Positions 44,513 to 54,771 of a DNA stretch of 64,000 nucleotides are shown here, one piece after another. The DNA comes from Salarchaeum japonicum_A. GTDB lineage: Archaea; Halobacteriota; Halobacteria; Halobacteriales; Halobacteriaceae. The notes beneath the pieces are model-generated. The model worked only from the letters and a program-made list of their open reading frames with translations. It was not told the DNA's origin and did no database searches. Position 1 is the first letter of the stretch; each line of letters starts with the position of its first letter. Location of the stretch: assembly GCF_049705945.1 (NCBI RefSeq), contig NZ_JBNAMV010000003.1, positions 50,175 through 114,174 of the forward strand, in the 5' to 3' direction. Made by a program: the position numbers and the translations under genes.

Positions 44513-47370
44513 CCGCACCAAACGACCAACAGCAAGACCTGATCGACAGCAAACAGGGCATCCACGTCGTCGACGCCGGCGCAGGGACTGGAAAGACGTT
44601 CACCGTCACCCGTCGCTACGCCGAAATCGTCGACCAAGACGACGTCGAACCTGAGGACGTCCTCCTCGTGACGTTCACCAACAACGCGGCGACAGAGATG
44701 AAGGACCGAATCGTCGCCCACTGTGACTACGGGATGCGTGAACTCTCGGACGCACCGATCCAGACGTTCCACAGCCTCTGTCACGACATCCTCATGGAAC
44801 ATGGCTTCGAGGCACCGACGCTCCTCGGCATTGACGACCGCATCACGGGGTCCACACGTGTCCTCGAAGACGAAAACGTCGAGAAGACGCAGTTCCGCGA
44901 GTTCATCCGTCGATTCAGCGACGACCACCCCGAGTATGACGACTTCTTCCGCGCCGTTGAGGAACCAGTCGAACTCCTCGGTTTGATTAATCAGCTCGCG
45001 GCGAAAGGTGTCTTCCCGACGGCTGATAGCTGGTACCGGAACGGCGAGCGGCATCTGGACGGCGACTTCGACGCATTTCGAGCGATCTTCGACGAGCTGA
45101 ACCAGCCCCGTAACGACGGGAACAAGCAGTCGAAGCTTCGCTCGAAACTCGGGGGCTACGGGAACGACAAGTGCTATCTCCCAGACGCGCCCGATGAGGA
45201 CGAAATCCGTGGCGGGTGGGGTGAGAAGCAGGTTCCTGATGGCGTCGCACAGCTGGTGTTTGACGAACAGCGAGAGGACCTCAAGAACTTCGTCCACGAC
45301 GTCTACCACGAGTACCTCGAGTTCGCACTCAGTCGGAACTACCTCAACTTCAGCTTTCTTCAACTATTTGCGTTCGTCCTGCTCTGTGACGACCATCGAC
45401 TCCGCGATGACGTCGCGTTCGAGTACGTGATGATCGACGAATTCCAGGACTCTAGCGAGATCCAGTTCAAACTCGCACTCCTGCTCGGGGACACGAACAA
45501 CGTCTGTGTCGTCGGCGACTGGAAACAGAGCATCTACTCGTTCCAGTACGCCGCCGTCGAGAACATCACCAAGTTCGAGTCCCGCCTGGATCGGTTCGTC
45601 GACGAGCTCAACGAGGACCACGAACGAGTGTCGTGGGCGACCCGCCCGATCATCGATATTGAGCTAGTCGAGAACTACCGGTCGACGCAGGACATTCTCG
45701 ACTTCTCCGAGCACAGTCTGGTGACGCCTGCGGCAAGCACAGACGACGTCGACGAGGCGGCCGTCCAAGATAGAATTGTGTCGCTCTCCTCGAACGCTGC
45801 GCACGAGAACTCCCGCATCGAGGCGATTCAACACGAAGACGAACACGAGGCCGTTCTGACCAAGATACAGGAGATCGTCGGGAACGACGCGTATCAGGTC
45901 GAAGAGGACGACGAACTCCGTCTCCCGGAGTACGGTGACATCGCCGTCCTCACCCGGACTCGTGACTTCGGCCGGGAACTCCTCTCTGTCGCCGAGGAGT
46001 ACGGGTTGCCGATGGCGTACGAGGGCGGCATCGAGTTGTTCCGGTCCGACCCGGCGAAGCTTCTGTTGGCGTGGTTACGGATTCTCGAATCAGACGCCGA
46101 GCGAGGATGGGCGGTCGTCCTCGAGGAAGCTGGCTACACGCTCGATGAGGTCAAACACGTCCTCGATACCGAGGCGTACCCCGCCAATATGCAGACGTTC
46201 AAGTCGGAGCTTGGAACACTGGAGACGGTCGGTGGGGTTGCCCAACGCGTGTTCTCCCAGTACGACTACGACGGGGCCTACGCCGACGTGCTGCTGACGA
46301 CGATTCAGTCCGTTCACAGCGCGACGACATTGACACGAGGTGACCTCATCCGATTCATCGAACGCGGGATCGAAGACGGAAGCACCCACGAGGTCCACGC
46401 GAGCGCCGGTGTGAATTCGGTGACGGTCCAGACCATCCACGCGGCCAAGGGGCTCGAGCATCCCATTGTCGTGCTCGCGAACATGAACTCCCATTGCTTC
46501 CCACCATCAGGCGGGAACAGTAACGCGATCACGTTCGACGATCCGATTGGACTACGCCAGCGGAAGCTCTACGCCGACGACCACGGATATCCCCACATTC
46601 ACGACAACTGGCGGAGTGACGTCCTCCGGAAGTGCCTGCCGCGTGGGTACGACGAAGAACGACGCTTGCTCTACGTCGCGATGACGCGGGCTGAGAGCCA
46701 CCTCGTGTTCGCTGCAGGCGAGAATCCGAACACATTCATCGAAGAACTCCCGGTCGACCTCGAGGAACTGGAGCCTGACGTTCAGGAAGCCGACATCAGC
46801 GAGACGACGCAGGCGCACTTGCAGATTGCCGTGCCGACGCCGGATGGTCCAGTCGGTCACTCGCCGCATACGCTGATGCGTGACGATGTGTTCGAGGATG
46901 TCGATGACGGGAGAGGGACAGCGTTCGGTACACAGACCCACGAGTTCGCTGAGCGGTACGTACTGGAAGGAGACATCGATCCCTCGAACGACGACGAACG
47001 TCACCTCAAGTCGCTCATAGACTCGCTCGATGGTGAGCTACGAGTTGAGGAGGATGCGTATCTGCCACTCACTGTCGACGGCGAGCAGGTCACCATCTCT
47101 GGAATCATCGACCTCGTTCACATTCGTCCCGATTCCGTCGAGATCATCGACTTCAAGACTGATCTCGGACGGCACGCCGAGGGGGAGTATCGGAAGCAAC
47201 TCAGCGTGTACTATCACGTGCTGAATGAATGGTTCTCTGGTCGAGAGGTGACCGCAGAGATCTTCTATACTGCACAAGGGGTCCGTGTTGATATTGATCC
47301 ACTCTCGAAACCGGACCTAGTCGCGCTGATTAGTCAAGAACAGCGTTCGGAAGCCAGCATTCTCGAGTAG
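44509..47370 (+). CDS. AddA-like UvrD-family helicase with PD-(D/E)XK nuclease domain
   Basis: 953 residues. SF1A helicase motifs: AGAGTGKT at 23-30, TFTNNAATEM, YVMIDEFQDSSEIQ near 306, GDWKQSIYSFQ, VENYRS, TIHAAKGLEHPIV and LLYVAMTRAESHLV. A C-terminal nuclease domain has GTQTHEFAERY, GIIDLVHI and IIDFKTD. The order matches AddA/RecB. It overlaps the AddB-like gene, so the two probably form a heterodimeric end-processing complex. Haloarchaea usually use Mre11-Rad50 and HerA-NurA, so this pair was probably acquired with the island. Confidence 0.9.
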   Translation: MTAPNDQQQDLIDSKQGIHVVDAGAGTGKTFTVTRRYAEIVDQDDVEPEDVLLVTFTNNAATEMKDRIVAHCDYGMRELSDAPIQTFHSLCHDILMEHGFEAPTLLGIDDRITGSTRVLEDENVEKTQFREFIRRFSDDHPEYDDFFRAVEEPVELLGLINQLAAKGVFPTADSWYRNGERHLDGDFDAFRAIFDELNQPRNDGNKQSKLRSKLGGYGNDKCYLPDAPDEDEIRGGWGEKQVPDGVAQLVFDEQREDLKNFVHDVYHEYLEFALSRNYLNFSFLQLFAFVLLCDDHRLRDDVAFEYVMIDEFQDSSEIQFKLALLLGDTNNVCVVGDWKQSIYSFQYAAVENITKFESRLDRFVDELNEDHERVSWATRPIIDIELVENYRSTQDILDFSEHSLVTPAASTDDVDEAAVQDRIVSLSSNAAHENSRIEAIQHEDEHEAVLTKIQEIVGNDAYQVEEDDELRLPEYGDIAVLTRTRDFGRELLSVAEEYGLPMAYEGGIELFRSDPAKLLLAWLRILESDAERGWAVVLEEAGYTLDEVKHVLDTEAYPANMQTFKSELGTLETVGGVAQRVFSQYDYDGAYADVLLTTIQSVHSATTLTRGDLIRFIERGIEDGSTHEVHASAGVNSVTVQTIHAAKGLEHPIVVLANMNSHCFPPSGGNSNAITFDDPIGLRQRKLYADDHGYPHIHDNWRSDVLRKCLPRGYDEERRLLYVAMTRAESHLVFAAGENPNTFIEELPVDLEELEPDVQEADISETTQAHLQIAVPTPDGPVGHSPHTLMRDDVFEDVDDGRGTAFGTQTHEFAERYVLEGDIDPSNDDERHLKSLIDSLDGELRVEEDAYLPLTVDGEQVTISGIIDLVHIRPDSVEIIDFKTDLGRHAEGEYRKQLSVYYHVLNEWFSGREVTAEIFYTAQGVRVDIDPLSKPDLVALISQEQRSEASILE

Positions 47371-47569
47371 TCGTACCGCAAATCCAGATATCTCCTTCGA
47401 CATATCCGGAATTCGTTCGGGGCCAAGTTGTTCGGCGGCAACGGATTCCTCAGAGCAGAGAAGAACATCCGCGCACTCAGCACCGACCGAGATGAATTGG
47501 GGGTGCTTGTTACTTGTCTGGTGCCATGCATGCGTTTATACGGTAGAAGAGTCAAAATCAGGTCGACAA
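47371..47569. other. Gap after the AddA-like gene
   Basis: No gene supported. A TATA-like TTTATA at 47535-47540 could serve the 34-residue frame that follows. Together with 47675-47848, also empty, this is about 480 bases between two defence modules. Confidence 0.45.
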
Positions 47570-47674
47570 ATGAGTCTTGATGAGGCCGTTGAAGAAGCGC
47601 TCGCGACGTATAATATGTCGCGCAGCGAAGAGGCCGAGGAAACGGGCCGAACAGTCGCCACCCTCCAAGACTAA
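47570..47674 (+). CDS. Possible 34-residue peptide or gene remnant
   Basis: ATG 47570 lies about 30 bases behind TTTATA and gives MSLDEAVEEALATYNMSRSE plus 14 further residues, acidic and helical, ending at TAA. The same frame reads on after the stop for 17 codons (QRHITEVSNLF and more), so this may be the start of a truncated gene. Low confidence. Confidence 0.35.
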   Translation: MSLDEAVEEALATYNMSRSEEAEETGRTVATLQD

Positions 47675-47848
47675 CAGCGCCACATCACCGAGGTTTCGAA
47701 TCTTTTCAGCAAATTCTCACTTCGGTAGCCCTGGCGTTGCCTTCAGTTCCGGATATCCAGCTCGTTCGGCGGCTTCCCTGACGAATCAGTGTGCTAGCTG
47801 TATTCGCTCAGCGGCTTTGCTCTATTGAACTATCGAGGGGTCGCCGTA

Positions 47849-49012
47849 TCACCGCTCTTTGGTACAACTCTGGCATTTGAGTCCATCTGAAATCGTTTGA
47901 AGCGGGTTGCGTTCGGTGAGTTTCCGTTCACACGACGAACATCGAACAGTATCAGCTACACCGATCCCACTCCCGTATCCGAGAGTAACGGTTTGATGTA
48001 TGCTACCGTCGATAAGTTCGAAATCGATCTCGCCTCGCTCGTACTCAACTTCCGTCAGAGTAAGCGGTGTGACCTGCACGTCGAGTGAGTGCCGCTCTCG
48101 GATTTCTCGTTGCCGATTAGGGAATCCACTGTCACGGCGCTCCTGTAATTCGTTGAGCGTCTCGTCGAGTTCCTCGTACTCCGATTTGAGTTCTTTCCGT
48201 TCTCGCAGCGCTTGGACGCGTGAATCCTCGTCTCCTGTGTTGATCTTCTCACTCAGCTCGTTGATCTTCGACGACAGGTTCGAGTGTTCTTCCTGTAGCT
48301 CCTGGATACGCTGTTGTTGCATCTGGCGGTACTCTTCAACTTCTGAATCTGCCGCACGCGAGGCTTCTCGATGAATGTCGTCGAGCTGCCCCTGTACGCT
48401 TTCAAGCAACAGTTCCCGGGCTGTTTCGAGGAGAGGACGCACGTCTGTCTTGGTCAGCTGTACAGCGCCACTAGTGGCCGTCTCGCTCTCTACTGTGGTG
48501 GTCTCGAGGAATGTCTCCGCCAGTTTTGGAAGGCTCTCCTCTGATCGCGTGTCTACAGCGACGGCGCGGAGAAGCTCTTGCTGGTATTCACTGACGGTCT
48601 CGATACCGACACGAAAGAGAACCACGATGGCTGTGCGGTCGTAGTACGGAGTGAACTGTGCGCTCTGCACCTCGACAGCGCTCTTTTGAATCCACTCCGG
48701 ACTCTCGATGTCTGATTCACTCTCTATCGACAGCTTGCCAGATGGCGATCGTTCACCCGCCTCACGGAGTAGCTGTTGAAAGAACGCACTCTCCGGATGC
48801 AGTCGTTTCGTTCTATCATCGTCATCGTCTGGAGTTCCCTCCCCCCGGATGAGTGTGTGTCTCCCGTGGGTGATCTCGGTGTCTATGTCATCGGGTACCG
48901 ACACCAGCCAGTGATCGTCACTTCGCTCGATGGAACAGCCGATAGATCGGAGATACCGTTCTGTGAACTGCTCTACCACAGATTGCGTGACAGAAATCGA
49001 AGCGTCAGTCAT
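47849..49012 (-). CDS. Coiled-coil zinc-ribbon protein coupled to the SNF2 helicase
   Basis: 387 residues; ATG 49012 chosen because the helicase stop lies at 49005-49007, giving an 8-base overlap. Residues 1-180 are acidic and globular, about 185-290 are a coiled coil rich in Gln and Glu (MQQQRIQELQEEHSNLSSKI), and the C-terminus has C358-x2-C361 and C380-x2-C383. Coupling to the helicase suggests it is its partner, perhaps bridging to DNA. Function unknown, but similar zinc/coiled-coil proteins accompany SNF2 helicases in defence islands. Confidence 0.75.
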   Translation of the reverse strand: MTDASISVTQSVVEQFTERYLRSIGCSIERSDDHWLVSVPDDIDTEITHGRHTLIRGEGTPDDDDDRTKRLHPESAFFQQLLREAGERSPSGKLSIESESDIESPEWIQKSAVEVQSAQFTPYYDRTAIVVLFRVGIETVSEYQQELLRAVAVDTRSEESLPKLAETFLETTTVESETATSGAVQLTKTDVRPLLETARELLLESVQGQLDDIHREASRAADSEVEEYRQMQQQRIQELQEEHSNLSSKINELSEKINTGDEDSRVQALRERKELKSEYEELDETLNELQERRDSGFPNRQREIRERHSLDVQVTPLTLTEVEYERGEIDFELIDGSIHQTVTLGYGSGIGVADTVRCSSCERKLTERNPLQTISDGLKCQSCTKER

Positions 49013-50759
49013 CGCTCTCCCCCAGATCGAATCCTTCGAACACACCGCTATTGAACTCCTCAAGTTTGTCGGCGAGTTCGCGCTGTTCCTGGAGGTCAAC
49101 TGCCATCGCATCGAAGTCGTTCTCAAGATCGACTTCGGAATCAGCGGCCACCAACCGTTCGAAGATCTCGTCTTCGAAGCTTGTTCCCGACTCTTCCAAG
49201 CGGCTCAAGATTGAACTCAGTTCTCCGACGCTCTGCTGGAAGAGATCGATCTTGTGGTACAACCGTTCCAGTACGTACTCTTCGACTGTATCTTTCAACG
49301 CCATGTTGAAGATGAATACGTCTCGCTTCTGGCCGATCCGGTGTACGCGTCCGATACGTTGTTCAACACGCATCGGATTCCACGGCAAGTCTAAATTGAC
49401 TAATATATTGCAAAACTGTAGGTTACGGCCTTCACTCATAGCGTCGGTTGAGACGAGGATTCCTCCCTCTTCTTCGAAGTCTTCGACAATTTGCTCCTTC
49501 TCGCTGCTTGAGTGCCCGCCGTGGAATGCGTGTACTGTGTATCCCTCCGAGGCGAGTCTGTCGAGGATCTGCTGTTGGGTTGCTCGGAACTGAGTGAAGA
49601 CGATGACTCTCCCCATCTCAACGTTGTCGCGGGCTTCTTCGACGATATCCAAGAGTCGTTCCTGTTTGGTCACGGTATCGATCTCATCGATCAGATCTAA
49701 GATCGACTCCAGTTCGTCTGCGTGCGTGAGCTCCGACTGGTCGTAGAGTCGCTTCTCGATGGTCTTCTTGAGTGCGACCGGGCTGCTGACGACCTCCTTC
49801 TGAAGGAGCATCAATACGAGCTTCTGGCCTTGGTCCTGACTGTACGCACCTTTGACGTAGTCGGAGACTGCCTGGTAGAGTTCACGTTCCTTCGGGGTGG
49901 GATCGAACGTCCGTGTGTCGATAGTCCGATCTGTGAAATCGATATCTGTGTCTTCCCGTCGGTTCCGGATCATCACTTTGTTCAACCGATCCTGTAGCTC
50001 GTCTCGATTCACCAGTGTCTCCTGATTGCTGTTCACGAAGTAGTGGTGGAAGACGTCGCGTGTGCCGAATAGCCCAGGGCGGAGTAGCGAGACGACGTTG
50101 TACAGGTCAGTCAGTTCGTTCTGAATCGGCGTCGCCGTCAGGAAGAACGCGTAGTTGTAGGAAAGTCGGTCAATCAGGTCGTAACGGTCCGTCTCTTCGT
50201 TTTTGACGTAGTGGGCCTCGTCGAGTACCAGAACGTCCCAGTTACGGTCAAGAACCGTCTGACGATGTCGCTCGCTCTTCGCAGTATCGATGCTTGCAAT
50301 GATGTAATCGTAGGCGTCGAAATCTTCGAATTCGTCGTCGTAGTTGCAGACGAAGTCAAGACCGAATTTCTCTCGGAGTTCAGCCTGCCACTGTTTGGCC
50401 AACTGTGCAGGAGTGAGGATGAGGACGGATTCGTCCGTTTCCCGGAAGTGCATCTCTTTGAGAATCATCCCGACCTCGATGGTCTTCCCGAGACCGACCT
50501 CGTCAGCCAGGAGTGCTTTTCCGTCCATTTCGAAGAGAGCCCGGTAGGCTGCATCCACTTGGTGTTCGAGAAGTTTGACGGCGTTCTCGTCCAACTCTTT
50601 CAGTGACCGGAGTTCTGAATCTGGTTGGCCTGCTTGCAGACGGAGTGCCTGGATACTCTGCAGATGACTCCCATCAGTACCGTCCTCAGACAGTGAATCC
50701 AGAAGATCGTCAGCAGATTCGTGTGTGACCTCGATATCGACGAGGTCGTACCCGCTCAT
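49005..50759 (-). CDS. SNF2/HepA-like helicase
   Basis: 584 residues from ATG 50759; upstream codons are not acidic and are left out. SF2 SNF2 motifs: DEVGLGKT at 86-93, VLDEAHYVKN with DEAH at 180-183, FLTATPIQN, and C-terminal GRVIVFTQF, FHGGHSS and QRIGRVHRIGQK. SNF2 enzymes translocate on double-stranded DNA. In helicase-methylase-ATPase islands they are thought to remodel or interrogate unmethylated DNA. It is divergent from the 50914 gene and coupled to the coiled-coil protein. Confidence 0.93.
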   Translation of the reverse strand: MSGYDLVDIEVTHESADDLLDSLSEDGTDGSHLQSIQALRLQAGQPDSELRSLKELDENAVKLLEHQVDAAYRALFEMDGKALLADEVGLGKTIEVGMILKEMHFRETDESVLILTPAQLAKQWQAELREKFGLDFVCNYDDEFEDFDAYDYIIASIDTAKSERHRQTVLDRNWDVLVLDEAHYVKNEETDRYDLIDRLSYNYAFFLTATPIQNELTDLYNVVSLLRPGLFGTRDVFHHYFVNSNQETLVNRDELQDRLNKVMIRNRREDTDIDFTDRTIDTRTFDPTPKERELYQAVSDYVKGAYSQDQGQKLVLMLLQKEVVSSPVALKKTIEKRLYDQSELTHADELESILDLIDEIDTVTKQERLLDIVEEARDNVEMGRVIVFTQFRATQQQILDRLASEGYTVHAFHGGHSSSEKEQIVEDFEEEGGILVSTDAMSEGRNLQFCNILVNLDLPWNPMRVEQRIGRVHRIGQKRDVFIFNMALKDTVEEYVLERLYHKIDLFQQSVGELSSILSRLEESGTSFEDEIFERLVAADSEVDLENDFDAMAVDLQEQRELADKLEEFNSGVFEGFDLGESDD

Positions 50760-50913
50760 ATGTTCGTAGAAGCAGGTGTGCGTGAAATACGTTTTGTGAC
50801 TACAAATCAGCAACCAGGCAGCTGTGTCTCCATTTCGGAAGTGAAAATATGCAGCTGAACTCCCACCGAATCACTAAGTGGGTGTGAAATAACATTAGGG
50901 TAGGTAATCAAAG

Positions 50914-51474
50914 ATGACCCAGTGGGCCAGTCACTACTTAGAAATCCCCGAAGCAATCCGAAGTAACGATGCCCTTCAAACGCAGATCGCCGATATCATT
51001 CCTGGTCGCCCAATCTATGGAAAGAGGGTAGAAGGCGGTGACCGAGAACAAAATGCACGAGATATTCTCCTCGACTTCTTTGACTGCGAAATTGAATATC
51101 AAGAGGCATACGAACGTGTTCTACAGGAGCTTCCAAGGCGCGAATCGCCGCATTCACACGATAATAATACGTTTAGCAGCGATTGGAATGAGGCCTTGAT
51201 TCGAATGCAAGCTGTTCGCTTCTACAACCACGGGGCATTTCTACAACTGAAGGAACTCGGGTACTCAGAATGCTATATTCCACATTCGCCACACGAAAAC
51301 AGAGGGTCAGAGTGTACCAGGAAACTAGCTGGCGACACGTGGGAAATTGACCCGCTACTTAACCGATTGAAAGAACGGTATGATAAAGAGAACTACGACA
51401 CGCCCGTAACAATCCCTAGTCGGCCGAATTGCACCCACACTCCGATTCCTCCCGATATGGCTGAAGACTACTAA
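50914..51474 (+). CDS. Hypothetical protein in the DUF499/DUF1156 module
   Basis: 186 residues. It opens with a helical region (RSNDALQTQIADIIPGRPIY, ILLDFFDCEIEYQEAYERVL). The second half has conserved-looking His/Cys residues (GYSECYIPHSPHENRGSECT) that could bind a metal. I do not recognise a family. It lies 67 bases upstream of the DUF499 gene on the same strand, so it probably belongs to the system. Confidence 0.65.
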   Translation: MTQWASHYLEIPEAIRSNDALQTQIADIIPGRPIYGKRVEGGDREQNARDILLDFFDCEIEYQEAYERVLQELPRRESPHSHDNNTFSSDWNEALIRMQAVRFYNHGAFLQLKELGYSECYIPHSPHENRGSECTRKLAGDTWEIDPLLNRLKERYDKENYDTPVTIPSRPNCTHTPIPPDMAEDY

Positions 51475-51541
51475 CAAAGCTGCTGAATTCGCGGGACCAT
51501 AGTGTTTATTGGGTGCCACTGAGGTTTGTTTAAGTATCAAG

Positions 51542-54500
51542 ATGGCACAGACGGGATCCTTACCAAATACGCTCGAAGACACGGTGACCCTCAGCCGCGA
51601 GCTTCGGGAAGAAGGACAGATCGATGGGCAGGTAAAACTCTACAATGTTGATGACGATGACGAGTTCGAGTCTGACGCAGCACTCTTTTTCGAACGGACG
51701 CTGATGACTCAGGGCCTTCGGGAGGCCCTTTCGATTCTTCGTGATTCCTTGACTGGGGACGACCCACGTGGCACGCACATTCTCTATGGCCCGTACGGCA
51801 GTGGGAAGTCTCACCAGATGGTGGCACTGTACCACTGTTTCGACGATCCCGACGCCGCGGGTGCGTGGGCAAGTGATTCGGTTGAAGGGTTCGACGCTGC
51901 GCTTCCGGAGTCGGCGACGCCGATCACGGTTGCGATGCAGAACGAACAGTACGAGTACCTCTGGGAGCCGTTCTTCGAGGCGCTCGATTACGATCCTGGA
52001 ACGTTCGAGTCGGGTGGCTATCCCGATATGCAGACGATTCAGGAGGCTGTCGGCGACACCACGGTCGCATTCTTCGTGGACGAATTAGAGGACTGGTTCG
52101 ATACGCTTCAGGGTGACCGAAAGAGCGCGAACAAGGCCTTCCTCCAGTCACTGCTCGAATCGACCGCGCTCTCGGATCTCGAACTCTACACGATCGTCTC
52201 GGTGCTCCGCGAAGGATCTGAGGTTCACGACATTCTGAATCGGGAACAGGCGGTCGAGGTCAACATGAACAACCAGGTGGACAAGCGCGAGGTCCTGCGC
52301 CACCGCCTGATCGACTCCGTAAACGAGAGTGCGGCCCGCGAGATCGTCAACGGGTACTTCGACGCATATGACCAAGCCGACGGGCACGTTGATCTCCCCG
52401 ACGACTTGCTGTCGGAGATGCACGATCTCTATCCGTTCCACCCTGTGCTTCTGGATGCCCTCGAGACACGCTACTACGCCGATGAGGGCAACCAGAACAC
52501 GCGCGGGATGATCTACCTCTTCTCGAAGGTCCTCTTGCAGATGCAGGATCAGACGGACCTGATCACACACGGCGACATCGACGCCATCGAGTTTGAGGAC
52601 GAACTGGCGAAGATCAACTACGAACGACTGAACGCCGCTACCGGTGACATCAAAAGTCGTGTTGACACGGATGAAGTGCCCCACGGTCGTCGCATCCTGA
52701 ACACGATTCTCCTCTACTCGTTGAAGCCGAGCGAAGGCGAGGGTGCGGAGGTGTCGGAGATCGTGATGGGTGCCTACCAGACAGGTGATCTCGTCTCCGA
52801 CGTCGTCCTCAACCTCGAACGATTGCACGGCGTTGCATGGCACCTCCATAAGCTGAACGGGAAGTACGCCATCCGCGACCGGCAGAACCCGAACGCACTC
52901 ATCCGGAACGCAGCCGTCGACGTGTCGGAGACGTCGGCGAAGGCCGAGATCGCGGACTTCATCACGGATATCTTCGGCTCGAACGCGCACCCGGTCGGGT
53001 TTCGGACGAACGATATGCGGGACATTCCGGACGACCGTGAGGTGAAGGTCGTCGTGAAGGACGGCCAGTGGACCCAGGACGAGGTGAAGAAGGTCATCAC
53101 GAACGACGGTCGCGGACGCGAGTGGCGCAACACACTCGTGTTCGTCCAGCCCTCGGGGGACAAGGCCATCGAGTCCGGCACACGGTACATCGATAAGGCA
53201 CGGTATATCGAGGGCGCGCGACAGGTACTCGCCGACGAGTCTCTCGACGACGAAATCCGCACATCGATTCGCAGTATGATGGAGCAGGAGGAGAACGAAC
53301 TCCGTGAAGAGCTTCAACTCCTGTACGGCGATGTGATCGACGGAGACAATCTGATGGACGACGACGAGTGGGCGAAGGTGGAGCCGATGGATCTCGATGT
53401 CTTCGTCCTCGACGAGGCGGAACTCGACGCCTCGAACATTGCAGACTCTGCGGCAGCTGACCCGTTCGACCTCCAGTCGCACGTCTGGGACATCGCCGAG
53501 GACCTGCTGGAACGACGTGGGGAAATCTCGGTCGAGGACATCTACGAGCAGTTCCTCCGTGACCCGGAACTCCCGATTCCCGGCAGCGCCAACGACGTGT
53601 TGAACGCGACCGTCGAAGCGCTCGACGGCAAGCCGGTACTTGCCCGTGACACCGGCGGGTTCCGCGACGACCTTTCGGGAAGCTCGCTGGACACTGTACT
53701 CGTTCAGCAGGACGACGTGGACGTGTGGGGTGTCGATGACGCTGAGCAGGAGCTCCGCCAGCGCTTTGGGAGCGGCACGACTGCACTCGATATCGGTGAC
53801 TTCGAACTGGAGCTCGTTGAGGACGGCGAGATCTGGATCGACGGTGACAGCCACGACGTTGTGATGCGGGCTATCGGCCGGCTCGCCCGTGAGGACCAGT
53901 ACGTCATCGTGAAAGGGAACGAGATCCTCGACAAGCCACAATCCGACGCGACGCTCCGTGACGTCGGCGGTGCGGAGGTCGTCGGTGCGTCGTCCCTCGT
54001 GGACCGTATCGAGGAGCATATCAACGACGACGGGTACGCGAATCTCGACACGATCATCGGGGAGGTTCGGTCAGATGAAGCAGTGTTCCTGCCGCCGGAC
54101 GAGACCGAATCGGTTGCTCGTGAGGCGGTCAACGAGTTCCTCGTCGACGACTACGTGCTGGAGGCAGGCGGTCGGTATCTCGGTTCGCTCGGCGACCGCG
54201 AGCCGACGACAGTCAAGATCGTCCCGACGGTATCCGACCGAATCGGTGACCAGATTCTGGCGTACATCGAGGACCTGGAACCGGGCGACCAGTTCACCGT
54301 CAACAAGGTCACCGACCGCTTCGACGACAGCGTCACCGAGTACATGGTGCGGACGTTCCTGCTGGAGAACATCGGGAAGGACGAGGAACCGGAGTACGTG
54401 GTCAACACAACCGGGTCGGACAAGGCCACCGACTGGGTGCCCGGCTATCCGTTCCGGAAGGCTGATACAGAGGCTGATACGTGGCGCTTCGAGTACAACG

Positions 54501-54757
54501 GCGACGACGTCGCCGCGATGCGGAGCAAGTGGCGGAACAACCACCAGACGGGGAGCGTCGAGTACGGCGACGTCACCTTCATGCTGCCCGACAGGGAGGG
54601 TGTTCCCGGTGCTCTTCAGGGGACCGCCGACGTTGAGCGGACGCAGGTCAGCTTGACGTTGCGGTCCGAACAGGACTACACGAAGGTGCAGGACCTGTTT
54701 GAGCGGATGCCGGAAGAGGCGTCGAGCCTAAAGATCGAGATCACCTTCCAAAAGTAG
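51542..54757 (+). CDS. DUF499 family AAA ATPase
   Basis: 1071 residues; ATG 51542 chosen over an earlier GTG because MAQTGSLPNTL begins the conserved region and a TATA-like TTTATT lies 35 bases before. Walker A GPYGSGKS is at 83-90 (THILYGPYGSGKSHQMVALY) and the Walker B region is VAFFVDELEDW. DUF499 ATPases are large BrxC/PglY-like proteins that recur next to DUF1156 methyltransferases in defence islands. It would provide the ATP-driven step that coordinates recognition and attack. The C-terminal 400 residues look like several winged-helix or small alpha/beta domains. Confidence 0.88.
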   Translation: MAQTGSLPNTLEDTVTLSRELREEGQIDGQVKLYNVDDDDEFESDAALFFERTLMTQGLREALSILRDSLTGDDPRGTHILYGPYGSGKSHQMVALYHCFDDPDAAGAWASDSVEGFDAALPESATPITVAMQNEQYEYLWEPFFEALDYDPGTFESGGYPDMQTIQEAVGDTTVAFFVDELEDWFDTLQGDRKSANKAFLQSLLESTALSDLELYTIVSVLREGSEVHDILNREQAVEVNMNNQVDKREVLRHRLIDSVNESAAREIVNGYFDAYDQADGHVDLPDDLLSEMHDLYPFHPVLLDALETRYYADEGNQNTRGMIYLFSKVLLQMQDQTDLITHGDIDAIEFEDELAKINYERLNAATGDIKSRVDTDEVPHGRRILNTILLYSLKPSEGEGAEVSEIVMGAYQTGDLVSDVVLNLERLHGVAWHLHKLNGKYAIRDRQNPNALIRNAAVDVSETSAKAEIADFITDIFGSNAHPVGFRTNDMRDIPDDREVKVVVKDGQWTQDEVKKVITNDGRGREWRNTLVFVQPSGDKAIESGTRYIDKARYIEGARQVLADESLDDEIRTSIRSMMEQEENELREELQLLYGDVIDGDNLMDDDEWAKVEPMDLDVFVLDEAELDASNIADSAAADPFDLQSHVWDIAEDLLERRGEISVEDIYEQFLRDPELPIPGSANDVLNATVEALDGKPVLARDTGGFRDDLSGSSLDTVLVQQDDVDVWGVDDAEQELRQRFGSGTTALDIGDFELELVEDGEIWIDGDSHDVVMRAIGRLAREDQYVIVKGNEILDKPQSDATLRDVGGAEVVGASSLVDRIEEHINDDGYANLDTIIGEVRSDEAVFLPPDETESVAREAVNEFLVDDYVLEAGGRYLGSLGDREPTTVKIVPTVSDRIGDQILAYIEDLEPGDQFTVNKVTDRFDDSVTEYMVRTFLLENIGKDEEPEYVVNTTGSDKATDWVPGYPFRKADTEADTWRFEYNGDDVAAMRSKWRNNHQTGSVEYGDVTFMLPDREGVPGALQGTADVERTQVSLTLRSEQDYTKVQDLFERMPEEASSLKIEITFQK

Positions 54758-54771
54758 CGTTATTGGGAGTG

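Noticed and set aside
44461..45363. 300-codon open frame antisense to the AddA-like helicase
   Set aside because: Shadow of a gene with complete helicase motifs.
50914..51474. Phage Mu F-like head protein
   Set aside because: The ECYIPHSPHENRG segment only loosely resembles MuF; no phage structural genes nearby.
52148..54019. 623-codon open frame antisense to the DUF499 ATPase
   Set aside because: It mirrors a clear ATPase gene; Val/Arg/Leu-rich shadow composition typical of GC-rich genes, no motifs.
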